The position numbers and the translations under genes were made by a program. DNA of 37,337 bases, taken from Pedobacter sp. (GTDB taxonomy: Bacteria; Bacteroidota; Bacteroidia; Sphingobacteriales; Sphingobacteriaceae). Below the pieces are notes generated by a model. That model worked only from the letters and a program-made list of their open reading frames with translations. It did not search any database and was not told where the DNA came from. The stretch covers positions 1 to 37,337 of the forward strand of contig JANXVH010000118.1 in NCBI GenBank assembly GCA_025351765.1. The letters run 5' to 3'. Numbering within the stretch: position 1 is the first letter of the stretch; each line of letters begins with the position of its first letter. Positions 27,962-35,034 of the stretch are shown here, piece by piece.

Positions 27962-28025
27962 AAAAAACGGGGGAAAAATCTTTAAGAATAAAGACCAAAC
28001 TCCCCCGTCTAAATTAACGCTCTCA
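27962..28025 (-). ncRNA. Small RNA / leader terminator element, copy B of a two-copy family
   Basis: On the minus strand this is the motif TGAGAGCGTTAATTTAG (28025-28009), then stem ACGGGGGA (28008-28001), a 26-base loop, TCCCCCGT (27974-27967) and a U tract. The stem is perfect and differs from copy A by a swap of one A-U pair to U-A, which preserves pairing. A consensus promoter ends four bases before the GAGAG, so the transcript would be about 63 bases. It could be a free small RNA or an attenuator before moaA. Confidence 0.7.
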
Positions 28026-28028
28026 AGA

Positions 28029-28060
28029 CAAATGTATAACACTTGACTTGTATATACAAA
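28029..28060 (-). promoter_or_regulatory. Consensus Bacteroidota promoter driving the copy B small RNA
   Basis: On the minus strand TTTG (28060-28057), a 20-base spacer and TACATTTG (28036-28029) match TTTG-N20-TAnnTTTG exactly. The start would be near 28024, at the first base of GAGAGCG. No better promoter for moaA was found between the hairpin and the gene. Confidence 0.75.
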
Positions 28061-28102
28061 TATTTTTTAAAATAAAATTTAACCAGCTGATAGCCAGCTA
28101 AA

Positions 28103-28456
28103 TTAAATTTTATAAGCCTTTAGGAAACGGTCAACGGATAGAGTGATTTCGGGGTTTAGATTATCTTTACCCGCATTTATCAGTTGATGTTGGGCAGAAT
28201 TAAACTTCTCAATAAAAGTTCCTGTCTCCCTATTAAATTTTAAATACCCCTGCTCAAAATAACGCTCTTCAATATCGCCAGAGGCATCCATTGAGTTAAA
28301 TATTAACTGAACAATTTTTCCGGAAGCTTTATCTACGCAAAGCCATTTATAAATATCGGATTTAGGAGCTTGAGCGTGCAGATCGGTTTGTTTGATCTCA
28401 AGTATGGATATGGAACCATTCTCAAGATGGTATAGGCAATTAAACGAAGATTTCAT
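28103..28456 (-). CDS. Hypothetical protein at the end of the cytochrome c/YceI/DUF5777 operon
   Basis: No family recognised. From ATG 28456 the protein has 117 residues, is soluble-looking with no signal peptide, and is probably cytosolic. It has stretches such as MKSSFNCLYHLENGSISILEI, YKWLCVDKASGKIVQLIFNS and a C-terminal helix LSVDRFLKAYKI. A longer frame reaches ATG 28651 but would overlap the barrel gene by about 150 bases. That part reads poorly as protein, so I prefer 28456, 47 bases after the barrel stop. It is likely co-transcribed with the three genes before it. Confidence 0.55.
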   Translation of the reverse strand: MKSSFNCLYHLENGSISILEIKQTDLHAQAPKSDIYKWLCVDKASGKIVQLIFNSMDASGDIEERYFEQGYLKFNRETGTFIEKFNSAQHQLINAGKDNLNPEITLSVDRFLKAYKI

Positions 28457-28502
28457 AGGATCGCCGAAAATACAAAAAATACGGGCTATAGAAAGTTTTT
28501 TC

Positions 28503-29447
28503 CTATCCTTTTTTGTTTTTGTTGAATGAAAATCTTCTGGATATACTAAAACCCCATCTGTATTGGCCTTTAAGCCATGAACTTGTAGTTTCTGGTATAA
28601 ATTGCATCTCCTGTATAGCAGTTGCATTGGTAAAATTAATATGAAACACATGTCCCCCGGTTTCCATTTCTAAACCGACTCCAAGCGGCCTATAGAATTT
28701 TGAAGAACTGATGTTTTCCAAGTAGTTCTGATCGTCTTTATTTCTAAATGGAAGAAAATAGTCTACAACGAAAGCCATCCGCTTACTAAATTTCATACGG
28801 CCACCCGCTCCAACTGCAAAGAGATCGTTTTGATCTCTAAATCGTGTAAAATTGCGGTGGATATAAGTTGGAATTAGTGTAAATGACAAATTGGGACTAA
28901 ACTTTCTCGCAATAATCACCTGTACCACATAGTTCATCCTATCGTTAAAATTATTGTAAGCAGTCGCTGATGCCGGATCCTCATTATTAGATTTAACAGC
29001 TGTTATCGTATTACTCCCAAATAGGGTCACGGCGATAGGTAAATGATCATCTACTGTTTGCTGGAGTAGTTTAAATTTCAGACTTCCTTCATACAACTGT
29101 TGCACGGAAGTGGCACCCTTTGATCTAGCAAGCCCTATAGTTAACCTGTCAGATAATCCATATTCAAATCCTATCCTCACATCAGAAGAATTGTCCAGTC
29201 CGAAGAATTGTCTTATCCCGCCATTTCGGCCGGCAATATCGCCAAATCTGTGATCTACTTTAAAGTCTAATTCATTTTTATATATAGTTTCGTTGGTATG
29301 CCCATTAATGAGTTTGGTTGATTTAAAAGTTGCCATCACTTTTTCATGCCTGCTTGTAGTTCCAATTTCTTTTTCAAGATCAGTCTGCGAGGAGCAGGTT
29401 AGTATTGGGAAGATAGCAATAATGAATAGTAGTTTCTTCTTGTTCAT
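28503..29447 (-). CDS. DUF5777 family beta-barrel protein
   Basis: Protein of 314 residues with an N-terminal signal (FIIAIFPILTCSSQ; Cys18 gives only a weak lipobox). The remainder is an outer-membrane-type barrel: FGLDNSSDVRIGFEYGLSDRLTIGLARS, FTLIPTYIHRNF, FAVGAGGRMKFSKRMAFVVDYF and GYRWGFSI-type final strands. It matches my recollection of the DUF5777 family, which in Bacteroidota often travels with a YceI protein and a small cytochrome c, as here. Function is unknown. It may be an outer-membrane partner of the periplasmic YceI and cytochrome proteins. Confidence 0.78.
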   Translation of the reverse strand: MNKKKLLFIIAIFPILTCSSQTDLEKEIGTTSRHEKVMATFKSTKLINGHTNETIYKNELDFKVDHRFGDIAGRNGGIRQFFGLDNSSDVRIGFEYGLSDRLTIGLARSKGATSVQQLYEGSLKFKLLQQTVDDHLPIAVTLFGSNTITAVKSNNEDPASATAYNNFNDRMNYVVQVIIARKFSPNLSFTLIPTYIHRNFTRFRDQNDLFAVGAGGRMKFSKRMAFVVDYFLPFRNKDDQNYLENISSSKFYRPLGVGLEMETGGHVFHINFTNATAIQEMQFIPETTSSWLKGQYRWGFSISRRFSFNKNKKG

Positions 29448-29451
29448 ATAA

Positions 29452-30003
29452 TTATTGTTGGTTTTTTGGTTGATAAAGCGCCATTATTTTTACGTCTACA
29501 AACTCTGCAATGTTCTTAAATACTAACGAGGGAACCTGAATTCTATGGTCGGCGATTCTTACCTTAAAAATCGTACTCGCAACAATATTTTTATTGTTAA
29601 CTATCAACTCTGCCACATTTGTATAACTTTTACTTACACCATGGATAAATAACATTCCCTCAACTTTTACATGGTACGTTCCATTAATATTCAGGTTGTA
29701 ATCTCCAATAATCTTTCCCTTAAATTCAGAATATGGATAACGTTCTGACTCCATATAATTCTCGTTAAAATGCTCTTGCATCAACTTCTTTTTAAACTGG
29801 AATGATGTATTGCTAACCTTAAAAATTAGTTCTCCAGTGCTGGTGTCCATTGCAGAATTGGCGGTTGTGCTTTTGGCTTCAATGTCTTCCAGTACTGTGC
29901 TGGAGTAAAATGAAATTGCTGCATTCCTACTAACCAAAATATGCTGTGCTTTTAATGATTGATTGGCGAGGCAGATGACCAATAGGGCAAGTGTAAGTTT
30001 CAT
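29452..30003 (-). CDS. YceI-family periplasmic protein
   Basis: Protein of 183 residues with a signal peptide (cleavage near LKAQ, about 19). The lipocalin-like YceI domain fills the rest. It has AAISFYSSTVLEDIEAKSTT near the start, FQFKKKLMQEHFNENYMESERYPYSEFKG in the middle, and the closing HRIQVPSLVFKNIAEFVDVKI. YceI proteins bind polyisoprenoid or amphiphilic ligands, and some are quinone-linked. It lies nine bases after the cytochrome gene and four before the barrel gene. Confidence 0.85.
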   Translation of the reverse strand: MKLTLALLVICLANQSLKAQHILVSRNAAISFYSSTVLEDIEAKSTTANSAMDTSTGELIFKVSNTSFQFKKKLMQEHFNENYMESERYPYSEFKGKIIGDYNLNINGTYHVKVEGMLFIHGVSKSYTNVAELIVNNKNIVASTIFKVRIADHRIQVPSLVFKNIAEFVDVKIMALYQPKNQQ

Positions 30004-30012
30004 AAATAAGGG

Positions 30013-30381
30013 TTAGTTTTCAGGCATACCATTGTCAAACCAAGTGCTGAGCGATTTCAAATCTGTTGCGCTCAGACTTCCTACCTTTGGCATTCTTTTG
30101 GAAACAATAACAGCTTGTTTAATTCGTTCGGCATTAGCTTTTATGGAGGTATAACCGTTTAAGGTAAAAAAACCCGCATCCGATTTGCCGGATGCATGGC
30201 AGCTGCTGCATTTGCTCTGGAAAAGACCCTCTGCAAAATTTGCATAAGTAACCTTCACGTCGGGTGTTATTGGTACCACAGGTACATCGGGCTTAATTTC
30301 CTGGGCTTCTTTCTTCGTACAGCTGGCCATCGTCACGTATACGATGATAAGTGTTAAATACACAATTTGATGCTTTTTCAT
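30013..30381 (-). CDS. Small lipoprotein cytochrome c, first gene of the ECF-driven operon
   Basis: Protein of 122 residues. The signal peptide ends in the lipobox TMASC with Cys21, so it is probably membrane-anchored on the periplasmic side. Haem c is bound at CSSCH (58-62), with a likely axial Met in SKRMPKVGSLS. It resembles the small cytochrome c proteins with a CSSCHASGK-type start. I chose ATG 30381 because the signal peptide MKKHQIVYLT begins there; ATG 30393 would add four residues. It heads the operon with YceI, DUF5777 and a hypothetical protein. An ECF-type promoter lies upstream on the minus strand. Confidence 0.88.
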   Translation of the reverse strand: MKKHQIVYLTLIIVYVTMASCTKKEAQEIKPDVPVVPITPDVKVTYANFAEGLFQSKCSSCHASGKSDAGFFTLNGYTSIKANAERIKQAVIVSKRMPKVGSLSATDLKSLSTWFDNGMPEN

Positions 30382-30434
30382 AGTTTGTAACATTTTATAT
30401 CAGATTTTAATGGAGTAATTTGTTGATTGATAAG

Positions 30435-30463
30435 GTTACGGGACAGGATAGAAAATAGTTGCC
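30435..30463 (-). promoter_or_regulatory. Predicted ECF sigma promoter for the cytochrome c/YceI operon
   Basis: On the minus strand GGCAAC (30463-30458), 17 bases, then CGTAAC (30440-30435). The same two hexamers at the same spacing occur on the plus strand before the sigma factor gene. The -35 with an AAC core and the -10 starting CGT are typical of ECF promoters. The leader would be about 45-50 bases. Confidence 0.62.
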
Positions 30464-30550
30464 AACCAAGAATGAATTTTCTTAAGTTTTATGATCAAGT
30501 AATTGATTAATAATGCATTTATAGTTAATAAATATATTTTTGCTAACCGA

Positions 30551-30579
30551 GGCAACCTTTTTAACATGGCTCACGTAAC
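30551..30579 (+). promoter_or_regulatory. Predicted autoregulatory ECF sigma promoter
   Basis: GGCAAC (30551-30556), 17 bases beginning with a T-rich run, then CGTAAC (30574-30579), about 37 bases before the GTG start of the sigma factor. It is identical in both boxes and spacing to the divergent minus-strand motif. This implies that the factor transcribes its own gene. Confidence 0.65.
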
Positions 30580-30616
30580 AAAATAAAAATGATCAATAAT
30601 TAAGCTCAATATTTAA

Positions 30617-31186
30617 GTGCAGGAAATTATCAAGGGATGCATTAATAAAGATAGAAATAGTCAGTACCTGCTCTATAAAGAATTTTATAGTTACGGGATG
30701 GCAATATGCCGTAGGTATGGTATGAGCGATGACGATGCCGCAGATATTTTGAATGAGGGATTTCTGAAAATATTTACCAATATCCATAAATATGATCCTG
30801 ATCGTCCTTTTAAAAGCTGGCTTGGAAGGATTATTACCAATACTGCCATAGACCATTACAGGCTCAACCTGAAGTTTAGTGATCATGTTGATATAGTTGA
30901 TTATGAACAACTAGGAAGTAATGCTGTGGTTTATGATCATTTAGCCTATAACGACTTGCTCAAGCTTGTTCAGGAACTTTCCCCGGCTTACAGAACTGTA
31001 TTTAATCTATTCGCGATAGATGGTTATTCTCACGAAGAGATTGCTGAAATGCTGAATATTTCAGTAGGAACCTCTAAGTCAAATTTGTTCAAAGCGCGAC
31101 AAAAGCTACAGGATAAACTTAACCACACAAATGGATCAGGGAGTCATCCTCCATTATTAGAAATTAGAATACAATACGGGTCTTAA
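30617..31186 (+). CDS. ECF-type RNA polymerase sigma factor
   Basis: Sigma factor of 189 residues. Region 2 (about 10-75) has YGMSDDDAADILNEGFLKIF and RPFKSWLGRIITNTAIDHYR. Region 4 (about 112-170) has LSPAYRTVFNLFAIDGYSHEEIAEMLNISVGTSKSNLFKARQKL. The start must be GTG 30617: an in-frame stop sits directly before it and the first in-frame Met would remove region 2. It is followed 25 bases later by a membrane/beta-barrel partner, the usual arrangement for this Bacteroidota group. The repeated GGCAAC/CGTAAC motif suggests that it drives itself and the divergent operon. Confidence 0.92.
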   Translation: MQEIIKGCINKDRNSQYLLYKEFYSYGMAICRRYGMSDDDAADILNEGFLKIFTNIHKYDPDRPFKSWLGRIITNTAIDHYRLNLKFSDHVDIVDYEQLGSNAVVYDHLAYNDLLKLVQELSPAYRTVFNLFAIDGYSHEEIAEMLNISVGTSKSNLFKARQKLQDKLNHTNGSGSHPPLLEIRIQYGS

Positions 31187-31211
31187 AGACTATGAAAATA
31201 TACACCTACCA

Positions 31212-32342
31212 ATGAAGAATGAAAATAAATTAGATCAGTTTTTTAAAACCGGCTTAAGTGATCCTGAGCTTCCGTTTAATAAACTTGATTGGGATAAAAT
31301 GGCAGGTCTATTGGACCCCCAAAAAAGAAAGCGTATTGTTCCACTTTGGTTGTACACCATCAGTGGTGTTGCTGCTGCGCTGATAGTTGTTATACTTTGG
31401 TTCTTATCAGATACAGGGCAATTAAGGCCAAAAAAATTAACGGAGATTGCTAAGATCATTGATAAGCCATCATCACATAAAGAACCAAAGCATCAAACGC
31501 AGCTAGCTGAAGTTATAAAACATTTAAGACCGATAGCTATTCCGTCGACGAAACATTTACATGAGGATCAGACTAAACATTTCAGCGTTGAAATTGATTC
31601 AGTGCCGGAAACGGTTGCTGTAAACAAGGTTGGGGTGACTACTTCAGCGATAGATATATCGCCAGATATAAATACAACATCGCTTCAAAATGCAGAAACC
31701 ACGGCAGCTATTCTTCCAGAGGGAAAAGCTGCTGTTAAAATAGCGAATTATGATAATAAAGCGCGCTTAAGCCTAACTCTAATTGCTGCTCCAGATATTT
31801 CCACCGTAAGTGCTGGCTTGCACTCGCGGCTGAGTTCAAATTTTGGCGTTCTCGCAAACTATTCTCTTTCAAGAAGATTCAGTGTAACAACTGGGGTAAT
31901 CTACGCTAAGAAATATTATGATTATGCAGGGGTCAATAAAGGTTTATACGGCAAAGCTGATAAGGCCTGGGAAGTTGATGCTGATTGCAATGTTCTGGAT
32001 ATACCTCTAAATGTAAATTATAAAGTATTAAATAGTAATAATCTTTCCATAAGCCTCAATACAGGTCTTTCCAGTTACCTGATGTTAAAGGAGAAATACA
32101 AATATATTAACCAAGATCAGACCGGAACGAAAATTTCTTCACTTGTTATAGATAATAAGAATCAACATTTATTTGGGGTGGCCAATTTTTCAGTAAATTT
32201 CGAACACAAAATAAATCAAAGGCTAAGTGTAGGTGTGCAGCCGTTTTATAAAATTCCGTTAACGGGTATTGGGTATCATGATAGCAATCTAAGTTCTAAG
32301 GGGCTGGCATTTACTTTAACAGTTATTCCGTTTAAACCTTAA
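31212..32342 (+). CDS. Sigma-factor partner: N-terminal cytosolic tail, one TM helix, C-terminal outer-membrane-barrel-like domain
   Basis: Protein of 376 residues. Residues 1-42 are cytosolic (KLDQFFKTGLSDPELPFNKLDWDKMAGLLDP) and one transmembrane helix follows (about 43-65, LWLYTISGVAAALIVVILWF). A low-complexity Thr/Ser-rich linker covers about 70-175. The C-terminal 200 residues resemble an outer-membrane beta-barrel-type domain (SLTLIAAPDISTVSAGLHSRLSSNFGVLANYSLSRRFSV). This layout is standard for proteins beside ECF factors in Sphingobacteriaceae. The cytosolic tail is the likely anti-sigma part, but I see no ZAS zinc motif. How the C-domain would sense a signal is unknown. Confidence 0.75.
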   Translation: MKNENKLDQFFKTGLSDPELPFNKLDWDKMAGLLDPQKRKRIVPLWLYTISGVAAALIVVILWFLSDTGQLRPKKLTEIAKIIDKPSSHKEPKHQTQLAEVIKHLRPIAIPSTKHLHEDQTKHFSVEIDSVPETVAVNKVGVTTSAIDISPDINTTSLQNAETTAAILPEGKAAVKIANYDNKARLSLTLIAAPDISTVSAGLHSRLSSNFGVLANYSLSRRFSVTTGVIYAKKYYDYAGVNKGLYGKADKAWEVDADCNVLDIPLNVNYKVLNSNNLSISLNTGLSSYLMLKEKYKYINQDQTGTKISSLVIDNKNQHLFGVANFSVNFEHKINQRLSVGVQPFYKIPLTGIGYHDSNLSSKGLAFTLTVIPFKP

Positions 32343-32363
32343 ATACCGTTATACTACTTAAAT

Positions 32364-32394
32364 AAAAAGACCGACGATTTCCCTCTCGCCGGCC
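32364..32394 (-). terminator. Hairpin with U tract reading on the minus strand
   Basis: On the minus strand GGCCGGCGA (32394-32386) pairs with TCGTCGGTC (32377-32369) over an 8-base loop, using two G-U pairs, followed by five Us. On the plus strand those two pairs become A-C mismatches and no T run follows. It therefore looks like a minus-strand terminator, although no minus-strand gene is seen in the next 200 bases. Confidence 0.5.
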
Positions 32395-32559
32395 TATCAC
32401 CAAACATCAAACAATTAAAAAATAAGATGAATCATCACCATATACGATGATTATCTAAAATTAGATGTTAGGGATACTGCGCCGAGCTTTTCACAAAGAA
32501 TTTTTTCATTCTTTAAACAAAATTAAATCACAGGTGTTCCTTTAAAAAAACAAAAGGCT

Positions 32560-32922
32560 ATGAAATTTAAAAAATTAGCAGCAAGTATACTTGCTCAAAA
32601 AAATAACAATACTCAGGTTGCAGTTGCTGTAATTGCCGGTTTAGCTGTTGGCGCTGCCCTTGCAGTTCTATTAGCTCCAGAGCGTGGAGAAGATGTCCGT
32701 GAAGGGATTGCTGGAAAAGCAAAGGGATTAAGGTCAACTTTAAGAGACGAATTTGCAGCGCTTATAAAAAAGATCACAGGAGAACAAGAAGTAGAAGAAG
32801 AAACTGCGAATGAAGTGCCACATTACAAACCGACTATTGTAAAAAAGCCTAAATCGGATATCAGAGAGCTAATCCACGAAGCACACAGTTCAGAATTTAT
32901 TCAGAATCCAAATCTATCTTAG
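32560..32922 (+). CDS. YtxH-domain small membrane protein
   Basis: Protein of 120 residues with one transmembrane helix (about 20-42, VAVAVIAGLAVGAALAVLLAPERG) preceded by a short charged N-terminus. The helix and the following LAPERGEDVREGIAGKAKGL are the YtxH-like signature. The C-terminal half is charged and helical. Relatives are small stress-associated membrane proteins in many bacteria. It stands alone, 217 bases after the barrel protein gene. Confidence 0.8.
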   Translation: MKFKKLAASILAQKNNNTQVAVAVIAGLAVGAALAVLLAPERGEDVREGIAGKAKGLRSTLRDEFAALIKKITGEQEVEEETANEVPHYKPTIVKKPKSDIRELIHEAHSSEFIQNPNLS

Positions 32923-32956
32923 TGCATTAAACTGAAATACCTAATGATCTTATGAA

Positions 32957-33043
32957 ATGGCAACCTTAACAGGAGACAATGTGCTCCGTCGTCTGGATTA
33001 CTCCACCAATGCGGAGCTTAAGGAAGATCATTCAAAGAAATGA
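32957..33043 (+). CDS. Possible 28-residue ORF overlapping the response regulator start
   Basis: ATG 32957 opens a frame of 28 codons (MATLTGDNVLRRLDYST to EDHSKK) whose TGA overlaps the ATG of the response regulator as ATGA (33040-33043). This is the coupling pattern seen between regulator and kinase in the same operon. It has no recognised domain. It could be a small protein, a leader peptide that couples translation, or a chance ORF. Confidence 0.35.
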   Translation: MATLTGDNVLRRLDYSTNAELKEDHSKK

Positions 33044-33714
33044 AAATTTTAATCATAGAGGATGAAGCTGAATTGGCTAATAGCATCGTCAGTTATCTCT
33101 CTGGACAAAGTTACCTTTGTGAGCTTGCAGAAAACTATTTTAAAGCTTTAGAAAAAATATCAGCTTACCATTACGATTGCATTTTATTGGATATAATGCT
33201 TCCGGGTGGTAGCGGTTTAAAACTTCTGGCCGAGCTAAAGTTTCAAAATAAGCAAGATGGAGTAATAATCATTTCAGCTAAAAACTCTCTTGAAGATAAA
33301 ATTGGAGGGTTGGAACTTGGTGCAGATGATTACCTCGCTAAACCATTTCATTTACCCGAACTTGCAGCCAGAGTCTATTCTGTAATTAGAAGAAGAAATT
33401 TTGCAAATTCCAATACCATTCAGCAAAAAGAAATAGAAATAGACTTGCTAGCCAAGTCCGTAACGGTTCATCACAAACCGATGGTCTTAACTAAGACTGA
33501 ATTTGATATGCTCCTGTTCTTTATCGGCAATAAAAACCGCATAGTTTCTAAAAGTGCTTTAGCAGAACACTTATCCGGCGATTTAGCAGATATGTTGGAT
33601 AACCACGATTTCATCTATGCACACATCAAAAATCTCAAGAAAAAGCTTGCAGAAGCCAACGCTGGTAATTACCTAAAAACACGGTATGGTAATGGCTATA
33701 AATGGGAAATATGA
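33040..33714 (+). CDS. OmpR/PhoB-type response regulator
   Basis: Regulator of 224 residues with an N-terminal receiver domain (about 1-118) and a C-terminal winged-helix DNA-binding domain (about 125-224). The phospho-acceptor is Asp51 in CILLDIMLPGGSG, with acidic pocket EDEAE at 8-12 and Lys101 in ADDYLAKPFHLPEL. The winged helix has VLTKTEFDMLLFFIGNKNRIVSKSALAEHL and ends YLKTRYGNGYKWEI. It overlaps the kinase gene (ATGA, 33711-33714), so they form one two-component system. The nearest target candidate is the barrel receptor immediately downstream. Confidence 0.95.
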   Translation: MKILIIEDEAELANSIVSYLSGQSYLCELAENYFKALEKISAYHYDCILLDIMLPGGSGLKLLAELKFQNKQDGVIIISAKNSLEDKIGGLELGADDYLAKPFHLPELAARVYSVIRRRNFANSNTIQQKEIEIDLLAKSVTVHHKPMVLTKTEFDMLLFFIGNKNRIVSKSALAEHLSGDLADMLDNHDFIYAHIKNLKKKLAEANAGNYLKTRYGNGYKWEI

Positions 33715-35006
33715 AACTGCTGGATAAACCATTAAAAGCCTATACCACATATGCAATGCTGGTATTACTGGCCAGTATTCCAGTGTATTTTCTAATGGTA
33801 GACTGGATTTGGTTCCATGAAGTAAACGAACATAATCTTATCGTTACGGAATCTACAAAACAGAATTTAAAGTCGCTCCAACTTTCAAATGCGCAGCTGG
33901 ACCAAGCTACAAAGCTATGGAGTCAGCTTACGCCGGAAACCCGCTTGCGGGAAGTAGAAAAGCTTGCGGCCGATAGTACCTATACCCTCTATCGTAAAAA
34001 TACCTATATTCCTAATAAAGGATTCGATAGGTACCATGGTTTGGTTAGTTATTTTGAATTGAATGGTAGGTTTTATAGCATTACTGTAGAAACAAATGTA
34101 GAAGAGAGCTATGAAACCATTTTTGGAATCACAGCAATCACTGTCGTCTTCTTTGTCATTCTTCTAATTGGCTTTATTAAATTAAATAAGCACATTTCCG
34201 GCAGGCTCTGGAAACCATTTTACCAAACTTTAGAGAAGATGAGGTCGTTTGATTTGAGCAATCATAAAAACATAACATTTGAGCCGAGTGATATAATTGA
34301 ATTTGAGGAGATGAATGCAGAAATCAATAAGCTCATTATTGGAAATGTCTCTGCCTATAATCAACAAAAGGAATTTACGGAAAATGCTTCGCATGAATTG
34401 CAAACACCGCTAGCCATAGTACAATCTAAATTAGACCTATTACTCCAGGATCCATCATTAACCAACGGCCAGTCTACCATTATTGAAGAAACCAACAACG
34501 CTTTATCCAGAATATCAAGGATCAATAAAAATCTGCTTTTGTTAGCGAAGATTGATAACCAGCAATTTATGGACAAAGAGACTTTTAGTGTTTTGCCCAT
34601 TCTTAATGATTTGGTGAAGACGCTTTCTGTTTTTGCGGCAGATAAACTCATTCACCTTACTGCCATGTCAGATTCAGAAATTGAAGGGAATAAAATGCTG
34701 GTTGATATCATGCTTACCAATTTGTTGATGAATGCCATTCGGCACACAGGATATGATGCAGAAATCGTTGTGCTGCTTGATGGAGACCAACTTAGCATTT
34801 CAAATAAGGGGGACACCAAATTAAATACAGATAGATTGTTTCAGCGTTTTGGATCAATCTCTAAACATACACCAGGTTCCGGACTAGGCCTGTCAATTGT
34901 TAGGGAAATTTGCGAACGGTATGGCTGGACTATAAGCTATGATTACCTGCATAACCTACACACCTTTAAGGTTGTTTTTTTGGATTCAAAATTTATACCA
35001 ATTTGA
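33711..35006 (+). CDS. Membrane sensor histidine kinase
   Basis: Kinase of 431 residues. TM1 lies at about 10-32 and TM2 at about 138-160 (TAITVVFFVILLIGFIKL), enclosing a periplasmic sensor loop of about 105 residues. The DHp domain has phospho-acceptor His228 in ENASHELQTPLAIVQSKLDLLL. The ATPase domain has the N box LLMNAIRHTG and G box GSGLGLSIVREICERYGW. ATG 33711 overlaps the regulator stop; an upstream ATG at 33702 would add three residues. The signal is unknown. Confidence 0.93.
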   Translation: MKLLDKPLKAYTTYAMLVLLASIPVYFLMVDWIWFHEVNEHNLIVTESTKQNLKSLQLSNAQLDQATKLWSQLTPETRLREVEKLAADSTYTLYRKNTYIPNKGFDRYHGLVSYFELNGRFYSITVETNVEESYETIFGITAITVVFFVILLIGFIKLNKHISGRLWKPFYQTLEKMRSFDLSNHKNITFEPSDIIEFEEMNAEINKLIIGNVSAYNQQKEFTENASHELQTPLAIVQSKLDLLLQDPSLTNGQSTIIEETNNALSRISRINKNLLLLAKIDNQQFMDKETFSVLPILNDLVKTLSVFAADKLIHLTAMSDSEIEGNKMLVDIMLTNLLMNAIRHTGYDAEIVVLLDGDQLSISNKGDTKLNTDRLFQRFGSISKHTPGSGLGLSIVREICERYGWTISYDYLHNLHTFKVVFLDSKFIPI

Positions 35007-35034
35007 AATGCAGTTTTGCACATATCATAAAACT

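Noticed and set aside
27962..28025. Moco riboswitch interpretation of the hairpin before moaA
   Set aside because: The element is far too short for the known Moco RNA, and its second copy is not near a molybdenum gene.
28457..28651. Longer start for the hypothetical protein, overlapping the DUF5777 gene
   Set aside because: It would place about 150 bases in a second frame of a conserved barrel C-terminus, and the added residues look non-protein-like.
32495..32514. AAAGAAT/ATTCTTT hairpin before the YtxH gene
   Set aside because: A weak AT-only stem with a six-base loop and no clear role.
32959..32990. GGCAAC at 32959 resembling the ECF -35 box
   Set aside because: No CGTAAC follows at 16-18 bases, so it does not match the motif pair seen at 30435-30579.
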